Shown here: in pieces, positions 15,745 to 23,644 of the stretch
Position numbering within the stretch: position 1 is the stretch's first letter
Layout: each line of letters begins with the position of its first letter
DNA from: a bacterium
Lineage (GTDB): Bacteria; Cyanobacteriota; Vampirovibrionia; Gastranaerophilales; UBA9971
NCBI GenBank assembly: GCA_037147175.1
Contig: JBAWVS010000039.1
Location: 1 to 25,967, forward strand
Length of the DNA stretch: 25,967 nucleotides
Direction of reading: 5' to 3'
The notes under the pieces: model-generated
Seen by the model: the letters and a program-made list of their open reading frames with translations, nothing else
Databases searched by the model: none
Told to the model about the DNA's origin: nothing
Position numbers and translations under genes: made by a program

Positions 15745-15912
15745 GTGTATGATGTTCCGTTTATATTATTAGTTTTCTTGTTGGCAAGTTTTTTTATGGG
15801 AATGTATATCGATAATCTTTTTAAAATACAGTTGCCTATTTTTACTGTATTATTTACTATAATCGGTCTTGTCGGAGGGGTTTGGGCAACTCTTAAGAGA
15901 ATAAACAAATAA
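15745..15912 (+). CDS. AtpZ/AtpI-like small membrane protein
   Basis: A 55-aa protein with two hydrophobic segments: PFILLVFLLASFFMGMYI (residues 5-22) and LPIFTVLFTIIGLVGGVW (30-47). The pattern glycine-x-x-[IL]-D-x-x-F, then P-x-F-T-x-x-x-x-x-x-G-x-x-x-G, ending in a basic tail (LKRINK), is that of the AtpZ/AtpI family (F0F1-ATPase 'gene 1' subunits). These proteins help F-ATPase assembly or Mg/Ca transport. The start is GTG at 15745 with AAGG 8 bases upstream; no ATG exists in this frame until residue 18. TATAAT at 15707-15712 may be its -10 box. No atp genes are in the window. It is divergent from the histidine kinase gene and ends 4 bases before the stop of the RWYDxDP gene. Confidence 0.75.
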   Translation: MYDVPFILLVFLLASFFMGMYIDNLFKIQLPIFTVLFTIIGLVGGVWATLKRINK

Positions 15913-15916
15913 TATT

Positions 15917-16255
15917 TTAAATCTCGAGGCTCTGTTTAATAATATCCGTTGTTATTCCCTGTGCTTTAAGGGAATCAAGAAAATTTTGAGCGACTTGTCT
16001 TTGAATATTTTGAGGGACAACTCTTAATAATTCCACCGCCTTTGCCAGTACAGGGTCTTGATCATACCAGCGATTGCCGTTTACATGCTTAACTTTCTCG
16101 TAAAAAGATTCTATAGCACCTTTACCGACTTGCTCTTCAATTTTTATCAAGAAAATTTCCGCCTGATCTCTCAAGTCATCCTGAAAATTTCTTAATAATT
16201 CCATGACTTCCATTAACAACGGATCATGATCATACCAACGTTTGAACTCGCCCAT
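15917..16255 (-). CDS. small protein with duplicated RWYDxDP motif, unknown
   Basis: A 112-aa soluble, helical protein. It contains two copies of one unit: RWYDHDPLLMEVMELLRNFQ (residues 6-25) and RWYDQDPVLAKAVELLRVVP (62-81). Each is followed by a Gln-containing helix (DLRDQAEIFL and NIQRQVAQNFL), so the protein is an internal duplication of a helical hairpin about 55 residues long. I know of no function for the motif. AAGGAAA lies 7-8 bases before the ATG. It is 84 bases downstream of murA in the same direction with no clear terminator between, so it may be co-transcribed with murA. Confidence 0.7.
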   Translation of the reverse strand: MGEFKRWYDHDPLLMEVMELLRNFQDDLRDQAEIFLIKIEEQVGKGAIESFYEKVKHVNGNRWYDQDPVLAKAVELLRVVPQNIQRQVAQNFLDSLKAQGITTDIIKQSLEI

Positions 16256-16339
16256 TCTATTAATTTCCTTAAAATTAAGTTCAATTTAATATTATGTATT
16301 ATAACTTAATTTTTATTAAGAAATAAATCTTTTTAAAAA

Positions 16340-17662
16340 CTAAATCTGATGGATCTCATCAGAAATAAGTCTAGCATTAATATCACTTTCAGCAAGATTT
16401 AATCTTTGAATATCAGCACCGAGTCCTGATAATTTTTCGAGTACTTTTTCATAGCCTCTGTCAATATGATAAAGATCGGTAATTTCTGTAGTACCTTCTG
16501 CACACAAAGCAGCTACCATAAGTGAAGCTCCTGCCCTGAGATCACTGGCTTTCACTTGAGCTCCCGTAAGGGATTTCACTCCTTTTACAATAGCTCTGTT
16601 GCCTTCTTGCTGTACATTAGCGCCCATTCTTATCAATTCGCCGATTTGTCTGAATCTGTTTTCGTAAATGCTTTCTGTGATAACACTTATTCCCTGAGCA
16701 ACCGATAACACCGACATGAAAGGCGACTGAAGGTCGGTCGGAAATCCGGGATGCGGTTGGGTAACGATATTAACTGCATTTATAACTTTTCCGCAGGAAA
16801 CTTCAATGCTGAACGGGTCAAGAATATTTATATCTGCACCCATATCGGTTAGTTTACTGATAACAGCACTCAAATGACTAGGGAAAATATTTCTGATGAC
16901 TGCTTTTCCTCTTGTTGCAACAACTGCTGCAATATAAGTACCGGCTTCAATTCTGTCGGGAATTGTAGTATAGATTGTCGGATGCAAATCTTTTTGTTTA
17001 ACGCCGTTAATAACTATTTCAGAAGAACCTGCTCCTGTAACATCTCCGCCTAATGCGTTAAGAAAGTTTGCCAAGTCCACAATTTCCGGTTCCTGTGCGG
17101 CATTGCTGATAATAGTAGAGCCTTCTGCCAGTATAGCAGCTATCATAATATTTTCTGTAGCTCCAACACTTGGCCTGTCGAGGTATATAGTCGCACCTAC
17201 AAGTTTTTTTGCTTTGGCGATGACATATCCGCCTTCAATTTTTACCTGAGCGCCCAGAGCTTCCAAACCTTTAATATGAAAATCTATTCTGCGCTCTCCA
17301 ATTGAACATCCGCCCGGAAGAGCAACTTTTGCTTCTTTGCATCTTCCTAACAATGCGCCCAATACCGTAAAAGAGGCCCTCATTTTGCTTACCAGCTCAT
17401 AACCTGCTTCTATACTTGTTAATGTAGTTGCATCTATTATAATTTTCTTTTCAGTCAAGTCATAGTCAACTTTTGCGCCTAAACTTCTGAGGACTTCAAC
17501 CATAATCTGCACATCAGCAAGCTCGGGAACGTTGTGAATTTCGCATGCATCATCCAACAAAAGTGCGGCTGCCATTAGCTTAAGAACAGCATTTTTTGCA
17601 CCGCTTATATTAATTTCACCTTTTAACTTTTTACCGCCGTTTATTAAAAACTTCTGATCCAA
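16340..17662 (-). CDS. murA: UDP-N-acetylglucosamine 1-carboxyvinyltransferase
   Basis: A 440-aa enzyme of normal MurA length that transfers enolpyruvate from PEP to UDP-GlcNAc, the first committed step of peptidoglycan synthesis. Lys23-Asn24 (SGAKNAVLKLMAAALL) and the catalytic-loop Cys119 (LPGGCSIGERRIDFHIKGLE) are present, the latter implying fosfomycin sensitivity as in most MurA. SVGATENIMIAA and the final RAGASLMVAAL segment are also intact. The start codon is TTG (17660-17662) with a perfect AGGAGG 8 bases upstream. No ATG in this frame precedes the conserved sequence. Two inside-out alpha/beta domains span the whole length. Confidence 0.97.
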   Translation of the reverse strand: MDQKFLINGGKKLKGEINISGAKNAVLKLMAAALLLDDACEIHNVPELADVQIMVEVLRSLGAKVDYDLTEKKIIIDATTLTSIEAGYELVSKMRASFTVLGALLGRCKEAKVALPGGCSIGERRIDFHIKGLEALGAQVKIEGGYVIAKAKKLVGATIYLDRPSVGATENIMIAAILAEGSTIISNAAQEPEIVDLANFLNALGGDVTGAGSSEIVINGVKQKDLHPTIYTTIPDRIEAGTYIAAVVATRGKAVIRNIFPSHLSAVISKLTDMGADINILDPFSIEVSCGKVINAVNIVTQPHPGFPTDLQSPFMSVLSVAQGISVITESIYENRFRQIGELIRMGANVQQEGNRAIVKGVKSLTGAQVKASDLRAGASLMVAALCAEGTTEITDLYHIDRGYEKVLEKLSGLGADIQRLNLAESDINARLISDEIHQI

Positions 17663-18293
17663 GAAAGTTTCCTCCTAAAACAAAATCTGTTTTCAATCGT
17701 CATGATCTTCGTAAAATAACTTTTATTTTTTATTTGAAATAATATTTTAAATATCATTCAGTCTTAATATTAATATCTACAAATCATTAAGTAAACCTTG
17801 ATACGGGATTTTTTATTTTTTACTGTCCATAATAGTTGATCTCATTAGATATACAACATTAGTCAAAAGAACTTAACAAAAATCTATAAAATTTAACTAA
17901 GATGATTCTATCAAAAGTAAGCGACTATGTTTATCGGCTTATAATATGATTTTTATAATTTCTGACTGCACATAATTTTACATGCTAACACCGCAAGTTA
18001 AGCTTCTCAATCTATAGAATGCTAATATACTTTTTACTTAGTTAATAACATCATTATATTTATTTGTATGAATTTTTTCTGATTTATGGCATGATATTTT
18101 TGCTTTAAAAAAGTACATTGAATCAAACTAATTTATTCTATTACTTGTATAATTAGTTACTAAGCGGTTAAATATAATTTGTAAAAATAAATTTAATTTG
18201 TCATAATAATATTGTAACGATTTGTAACAGATTTAATTCAACAAAATCTTTATATCAAATTTTGAACTTATTAATTCTTTCAGGAGACTATTA
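17663..18293. other. long AT-rich intergenic region between divergent murA and ftsH
   Basis: About 630 bases without a credible ORF. It contains the murA ribosome binding site (17671-17676, minus strand) and the ftsH ribosome binding site (CAGGAG just before 18294). A TATAAT at 18148-18153 could be a -10 box for ftsH, but it has no good -35 partner. I see no RNA gene, riboswitch or strong hairpin. Confidence 0.5.
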
Positions 18294-20135
18294 ATGAAAA
18301 AATATCAATCAACGGGCGTATATATAACTTTATTAGTAATAATGATGGCGTTTATAGCTTCTTTAATGACTACAAAAACAGATGTCATAAAGGAGATATC
18401 ATATTCAACTTTCATAAACAAAGTAATTCATGGGGAAATACAAAAAGCTTCAATCTCTGATGACTTTGTAATAGCAGAATCAAACAAAAATAATTCTCCA
18501 AAAGCCGTTAAATATAAAGTTTTAATTCCCCTGAATGACCCTAACCTTATAAGCAAGCTCGAAAACAACAATGTTGACATAAATGTAAATCGCCCGAGCA
18601 ATTCAGGTCAATGGATAGGACTTATCGGTACATTAATATTTCCTTTATTTTTGCTGATAGCTTTATTTTTGATGTTCAGAAGCGCTTCTTCAGGCGGTTC
18701 GCAGGCAATGTCTTTTGGCAAAAGCAAAGCCAAAATGATGCTTGATAACAAAGTTAAAATTACATTTTCCGATGTTGCAGGTATTGATGAATCAAAACAG
18801 GAACTTGAAGAAATCGTTGATTTCCTTAAAAATAGCCAGAAATACGTTTCTCTTGGCGCGAAAATTCCCAGAGGCGTTCTTCTTGTAGGAGCTCCCGGAA
18901 CAGGTAAAACACTTCTTGCAAAAGCTGTTGCAGGCGAAGCCGGTGTGCCTTTCTTCAGTATAAGCGGTTCTGACTTCGTAGAAATGTTTGTCGGGGTCGG
19001 TGCTTCACGTGTAAGAGATTTATTTGAACAGGCCAAAAAACATGCACCCTGTATTGTATTCATAGACGAAATCGATGCGGTGGGCAGACAAAGAGGCGCA
19101 GGATTAGGCGGCGGGCATGATGAAAGAGAACAAACATTAAACCAGCTTCTTGTTGAAATGGACGGATTTGACGGAACAACAGGAATTATCATAGTTGCAG
19201 CTACAAACAGACCTGATATCCTTGATAATGCTTTATTAAGACCGGGCAGATTTGACAGGCAGGTCGTAATTGACAGACCTGACATCCTCGGACGCGAACA
19301 AATTCTTCAAGTACACGCAAAAGGCAAGCCTCTTGCTCTTGAAGTAGACTTAAAAGTCCTTGCTAAAAGAACTCCCGGATTTACAGGAGCTGATTTATCA
19401 AATTTAATAAACGAAGCAGCACTATTGGCCGCCAGATACGAGAAAACAGAAATAGACATGTCTGATCTGGAATCTTCCATAGATAAAGTCATAGCAGGGC
19501 CTGAAAAGAAAAGCCGTATCATAGATGATCACGAGAAAGAGAATACTGCCTATCACGAAGTGGGACATGCTTTGCTGGCGAAACTACTCAAGGGTTGCGA
19601 TCCGCTTCATAAAGTAAGTATTATCCCTAGAGGCATGGCTCTTGGCGTTACAATGACTTTACCAGAAAAAGATCATCTGACTTTGAGAAAATCCCAGATA
19701 TTATCAAGAATAGCAATGCTCTTAGGCGGCAGAATTGCTGAAGAAATAACATTTGGTGCTGAAGAAATCTCAACAGGCGCTTCAAATGATATTGAAAAAG
19801 CAACCGAATTAATCAGAAGAATGGTTACATCTTACGGTATGAGCGACAAAATCGGACCTGTTGCAATAGGTAAGAAAAACGAACATGTTTTCATGGGCAG
19901 GGACTTTGGTGCTGATAAAAACTACTCTGAAGAAGTTGCTTCTATTATTGACAGAGAAATAAAAACTATAATCGAAGAAAGATATGAATTTGCAAAGAAA
20001 TTACTTCTCGAAAACAAAGATATAATTGAAGAAATAGTAAAAGTTCTTCTGGAAAGAGAAACACTGGACGAAAAAGAAGTTGATGAAATCATCGAAAGAA
20101 TCCGTTCAGAAAGAAATATGCAGCCAACAGTTTAA
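18294..20135 (+). CDS. ftsH: ATP-dependent zinc metalloprotease FtsH
   Basis: A 613-aa membrane-anchored AAA protease that degrades damaged or unassembled membrane proteins and some short-lived regulators. Two membrane helices (about 8-26 and 107-128) flank a small extracytoplasmic domain. The AAA module has Walker A GAPGTGKT (199-206), Walker B FIDEID (256-261) and the second region of homology ending ALLRPGRFDRQ (about 313-323). The zinc-protease motif is HEVGH (421-425; most FtsH have HEAGH), with downstream acidic residues in the M41 domain. CAGGAG gives a clear start. Only 12 bases separate it from gltD, so the two are probably co-transcribed. Confidence 0.97.
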   Translation: MKKYQSTGVYITLLVIMMAFIASLMTTKTDVIKEISYSTFINKVIHGEIQKASISDDFVIAESNKNNSPKAVKYKVLIPLNDPNLISKLENNNVDINVNRPSNSGQWIGLIGTLIFPLFLLIALFLMFRSASSGGSQAMSFGKSKAKMMLDNKVKITFSDVAGIDESKQELEEIVDFLKNSQKYVSLGAKIPRGVLLVGAPGTGKTLLAKAVAGEAGVPFFSISGSDFVEMFVGVGASRVRDLFEQAKKHAPCIVFIDEIDAVGRQRGAGLGGGHDEREQTLNQLLVEMDGFDGTTGIIIVAATNRPDILDNALLRPGRFDRQVVIDRPDILGREQILQVHAKGKPLALEVDLKVLAKRTPGFTGADLSNLINEAALLAARYEKTEIDMSDLESSIDKVIAGPEKKSRIIDDHEKENTAYHEVGHALLAKLLKGCDPLHKVSIIPRGMALGVTMTLPEKDHLTLRKSQILSRIAMLLGGRIAEEITFGAEEISTGASNDIEKATELIRRMVTSYGMSDKIGPVAIGKKNEHVFMGRDFGADKNYSEEVASIIDREIKTIIEERYEFAKKLLLENKDIIEEIVKVLLERETLDEKEVDEIIERIRSERNMQPTV

Positions 20136-20147
20136 AGCAGAAAAACA

Positions 20148-21539
20148 ATGACAAATAATAAAAAAACCAGACAAATACCTCATTCTTTAGACCCTGATTA
20201 CAGAAACAAGAATTTTGAAGAAGTTGAAAATAACTTTAGAGATGAACAAGCTCAAGCAGAAGCGCAAAGATGTCTTGAATGCAAAAAGCCGAAATGCGTT
20301 CAGGGATGTCCTGTAAACGTAAATATTCCGGGATTTATTTCTGAAATCAAAAAAAACCATATTGAAGCGGCGGGAAAAATTATAAGACAGACAAACTCCC
20401 TGCCGTCAGTTTGCGGACGTGTTTGTCCTCAGGAAAAACAATGCGAGGGCGCGTGCGTTCTTGGAATAAAAGGCGAACCTGTTGCGATTGGCGCTCTTGA
20501 AAGATATACGGGAGACAAAACCCGTGCAGAAATACCTGAAATCAGTCATACAAACAAAAAAATTGCCATTGTCGGTTCAGGATGCGCGGGAATGAGTGCC
20601 GCTGCCGATCTGGCAAAAGACGGGCACAGCGTAACAATATTTGAAGCACTTCACTCAACGGGCGGAGTACTTAGATACGGAATTCCGGAATTCAGACTTC
20701 CCAGAAAAGTTCTTGACAGAGAAATCGAATACCTTAAAAAGCTTGGTGTTGAATTCAAAACGAATGTCGTCATAGGCAAATCCCTGACTATCAGCGATTT
20801 ATTTGATGAAGGATTTAAAGCAATTTTTATATGCAGCGGTGCAGGACTGCCGATGCTTTTAAATATTAAAGGTGAAAGCCTGAACAGTGTTTATTCAGCA
20901 AATGAATTTCTTACCAGAGTCAACCTGATGAACGCTAATCAGGAAGACTACCATACTCCAATAAGAATAGGCAAAAAAGTTGCGGTAATAGGCGGCGGAA
21001 ATACAGCGATGGATTCGGCTCGAACTGCAAAAAGAATCGGATTTGACGAAGTTACTATTGTATACAGACGTTCAGAGTCGGAGCTTCCTGCAAGACTCGC
21101 AGAAATTGAACATGCTAAAGAAGAAGGCGTGAAATTCATGCTGCTTCACTCACCTGTCGAAATTTCAGGCGAAAACGGTTATGTAAGCGGGTTAAAGCTT
21201 CAAGTTATGGAGTTAGGCGAGCCTGACGCGTCAGGGAGAAGAAAACCTATTCCTATCGAAGGAGATATTGTTGATATGGAAGTTGATACAGTAATTGTTG
21301 CCTTAGGGACAAGCCCTAATCCTATAATCCAGCGTTCTGTCGTCGAAGAAGGCATTGACATGGAGATAAACCACAGAGGTTATATAGTTACAAATCCTGA
21401 AACAAGCGAAACTTCGATTAAAGGAGTTTGGGCAGGCGGTGATATTTCTCCTGCCGGCACATCAAATGCTATTAATGCAATGGGTGCAGGCAAAAAAGCA
21501 GCCGCTTCCATCAACGAATACTTAAAGCAAATTAATTAA
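20148..21539 (+). CDS. gltD: NADPH-dependent glutamate synthase small subunit / GltD-like oxidoreductase
   Basis: A 463-aa protein, normal for GltD. An N-terminal helical 4Fe-4S domain has cysteines 42, 45, 50, 54 and 89, 93, 99, 103 (CLECKKPKC, then CPVNV; CGRVCPQEKQCEGAC). An FAD-binding Rossmann motif IVGSGCAG (141-148) and a second NAD(P)H-binding motif VIGGGNTAMD (279-288) follow. GltD passes electrons from NADPH to the glutamate synthase large subunit; single GltD-like proteins also act in NfnB/sulfide-dehydrogenase-type complexes. No gltB or nfnA is adjacent, so its partner is unknown. It follows ftsH by 12 bases with a weak ribosome binding site, and its stop overlaps the stop of the convergent gene by 3 bases. 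Confidence 0.88.
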   Translation: MTNNKKTRQIPHSLDPDYRNKNFEEVENNFRDEQAQAEAQRCLECKKPKCVQGCPVNVNIPGFISEIKKNHIEAAGKIIRQTNSLPSVCGRVCPQEKQCEGACVLGIKGEPVAIGALERYTGDKTRAEIPEISHTNKKIAIVGSGCAGMSAAADLAKDGHSVTIFEALHSTGGVLRYGIPEFRLPRKVLDREIEYLKKLGVEFKTNVVIGKSLTISDLFDEGFKAIFICSGAGLPMLLNIKGESLNSVYSANEFLTRVNLMNANQEDYHTPIRIGKKVAVIGGGNTAMDSARTAKRIGFDEVTIVYRRSESELPARLAEIEHAKEEGVKFMLLHSPVEISGENGYVSGLKLQVMELGEPDASGRRKPIPIEGDIVDMEVDTVIVALGTSPNPIIQRSVVEEGIDMEINHRGYIVTNPETSETSIKGVWAGGDISPAGTSNAINAMGAGKKAAASINEYLKQIN

Positions 21540-23335
21540 GCCTGTTTCTGTTGTTCAGGAGCAGACGCATTTTGCTTTTTCAACTGCCAGTAATCCGCAA
21601 TGAGCGAAAGCCTTGAGTCTTGCTGCTGCGGTATATATTTTTTGATTACATCTTTTGGAATATTTGCATGATGAAGAGTTCTTATAAGCTCGCTGACTTT
21701 TATATAGGAAGGAGCGTAATGATCTCCGTCATCAGTATCGTTGTATTTGAAATATCTTTCCCCGTTTTTGTCCTGAACAACACCTGTTAAAAGGATTTCA
21801 TGCCCTCCCATGCTGGGCGGGTTCTGTTCATCAATAGGAATAATATTTCCTTTTTCATCTTTGTTGATAAAATTTCCTTTTTCGTCTTTTGGAACAATAT
21901 TTCCTTTGTCATCTCTGTATAAAAGAGTTCCTTTTTCATCAACATCAGTAAGATAACCCACCATGATGTTTTTACCGCGGCTTAATGTTTCTATAAGCTG
22001 AGCTTCGGTTGTTTTTGGATCAAAATTATATTTATTGATTTTTGTCATGTTTTCATCTAAATCCACATAGGTTACAGAATCTTTTCCACCTTCATAGTCA
22101 ACTATTGACTCCATAAAAGCGCCTTCTTCCTGATTAAGCCCTCTGCCATTGCCGGTATCCTCGGAACGGAGGTCGGTTAGAGAGTTATAAGTTTTCTCGC
22201 TGCCTTCCTGCATAAAAGTTGACTGAAGCAAAGCATCAACAACAGAGCGTGAGTCTTTTGCCCTGCCGTATTCCTGAATAATTGCTCTCGGATAAGCATT
22301 TTCATCGGGGTGTAAAGTGACTTCAATATTATCCGCGTTTAATTTTTTGTAATCGATTTTCCAATCCTGCAATTTTGAAACGGCAGCAGGTAAATCATCC
22401 GCTATATTGGAAAATTTGATTTTTGTTTTAACACATTTATCCGGGCTGGTTAGTCTTTCCACATAACGGGCAAACTCAGCAGGTTTTTTGTCTGCTAAAT
22501 CAAATTCCATGCTTGCAGCAGGGCATGTATGCCCCTTGCTAAAGTTTATTTCTTGGGCTAACTGGATTAAAGAATCATTTTCTGCTTGATATTTTGCTAT
22601 TTGCGGTATTAATTGCAATGCTTTTTGCGGCTCTTTTGCGGCTTTAGTCTGCATATCCAAAAGTTTTTGAGCATTAGCATCTAAAATATCAGTCAAAGTT
22701 GCATTTGAAGAGACAGAAACACCTGCTTTTTCAGCCAACGCAATAGCCCCTTCTTTTATAGATTCAATCGGTGTAATTGTTTTAAGTATTTCTTTTTTTT
22801 CAAATTGCGGCTGAGGGTGTTTCTTTTCTTCTTCAAGTTTTTGCTGAACACGTGTATTTTCTTCGTTAATAAGTTGAGGAACTACTGCTTCGGGTATTTT
22901 ACCGAAATCCTGAGTAATTATATAAGGATCAGCAAGAGTTTTCATGGTTTCTTTAAGTAAGATTTTCGGGTCAAAGCCTCCTGCTCTTGGCTCTGTCATG
23001 ATTTTGTAAAGATTTTCTATAGTCGAAGAGCCGTCATTTGAATTATTAGAAAGCAGCTTTTTGCTTTCATGAAGGGTTTGCAAGTATTTTTTACTTTCAT
23101 CATCAACAAATTCGGACAACTGCGAGAACATCTTTGCATAATTTGCAGTATTTACAACGGTATTTCTTGCGGGCAACACCCTGTAAGCAGCATTATCAGG
23201 CAAGCTGTTGTTTGAACTTGTCGGATTTTCTGTATTATTAACAACAGGCGGCTGAACAGACGCGTTTGAATCAGAAACAACAGCGTTTCCAAAGTGAACT
23301 TTGTTTAAATTGTTTATTTTTAAAAAATTTAACAT
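21536..23335 (-). CDS. papain/C39-like cysteine peptidase-type protein
   Basis: A 599-aa protein. The N-terminus (MLNFLKINNLNKVHFGN) carries a short 'FGN' motif and no signal peptide. Residues 20-265 are low-complexity then helical and charged. The C-terminal third has the order expected of a papain-like triad: Cys271 (KGHTCPAASMEFDLA), His512 (MGGHEILLTGV) and Asn532 (YFKYNDTDD), with a strand after His as in C39/C1 peptidases. A run of four 9-residue units lies between Cys and His (466-501; DDKGNIVPK, DEKGNFINK, DEKGNIIPI). The wide Cys-His spacing (241 residues) and repeat insert are unusual. It could be an active protease or an inactive relative. AGGAAA lies before the ATG. It is convergent with gltD. 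Confidence 0.65.
   Translation of the reverse strand: MLNFLKINNLNKVHFGNAVVSDSNASVQPPVVNNTENPTSSNNSLPDNAAYRVLPARNTVVNTANYAKMFSQLSEFVDDESKKYLQTLHESKKLLSNNSNDGSSTIENLYKIMTEPRAGGFDPKILLKETMKTLADPYIITQDFGKIPEAVVPQLINEENTRVQQKLEEEKKHPQPQFEKKEILKTITPIESIKEGAIALAEKAGVSVSSNATLTDILDANAQKLLDMQTKAAKEPQKALQLIPQIAKYQAENDSLIQLAQEINFSKGHTCPAASMEFDLADKKPAEFARYVERLTSPDKCVKTKIKFSNIADDLPAAVSKLQDWKIDYKKLNADNIEVTLHPDENAYPRAIIQEYGRAKDSRSVVDALLQSTFMQEGSEKTYNSLTDLRSEDTGNGRGLNQEEGAFMESIVDYEGGKDSVTYVDLDENMTKINKYNFDPKTTEAQLIETLSRGKNIMVGYLTDVDEKGTLLYRDDKGNIVPKDEKGNFINKDEKGNIIPIDEQNPPSMGGHEILLTGVVQDKNGERYFKYNDTDDGDHYAPSYIKVSELIRTLHHANIPKDVIKKYIPQQQDSRLSLIADYWQLKKQNASAPEQQKQA
21833..21940 (-). repeat. 27-bp coding tandem repeat, four units
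   Basis: Four 9-codon units (DEKGTLLYR, DDKGNIVPK, DEKGNFINK, DEKGNIIPI) lie inside the papain-like gene. On the plus strand they show as recurring TTTCCTTTTTC words. Unit number may vary between strains. Confidence 0.75.
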
Positions 23336-23644
23336 ATTTCCTGAATTTCCTTTTCCTTACATATTTATAAAAACCTGAAAAGTTAATAATTTGCTCTTTT
23401 TTTTAATTTTTTTATTAAATAAATATTAAATTTTTTAATCTGATTTTTCTAAAAAACAGCCCTGTTAAGCTTTTTTGTTTTAATATATACTTAAATAAAT
23501 TTATATAAAATGTAAATTTATGTAAATATCCAATTTGCAAAGGATAAACTTAAAATTAAAGATTATGTAAATCATTTTCAATCATTAATAGAAGTTCAAA
23601 ATACTCTTATCGGGCTGGAAGCGGATAAAATAGTATTTAAGCCG
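23336..23644 (+). other. AT-rich spacer with coding-like sequence upstream of the TOPRIM gene
   Basis: 23336-23509 is very AT-rich with nothing recognised beyond a short AACAG/CTGTT hairpin followed by T residues (about 23455-23482). From 23516 to 23644 the reading frame of the following TOPRIM gene stays open for 43 codons and reads like protein (IYVNIQFAKDKLKIKDY..., ending DKIVFKP), but it has no ATG, GTG or TTG start. An ATG at 23510 in this frame is followed at once by TAA. Confidence 0.5.

Noticed and set aside
18608-19285. 225-codon open frame on the minus strand inside ftsH
   Set aside because: It lies antisense to the highly conserved AAA domain, and its composition (Ser/Pro/Leu-rich, no motif) is that of a shadow frame.
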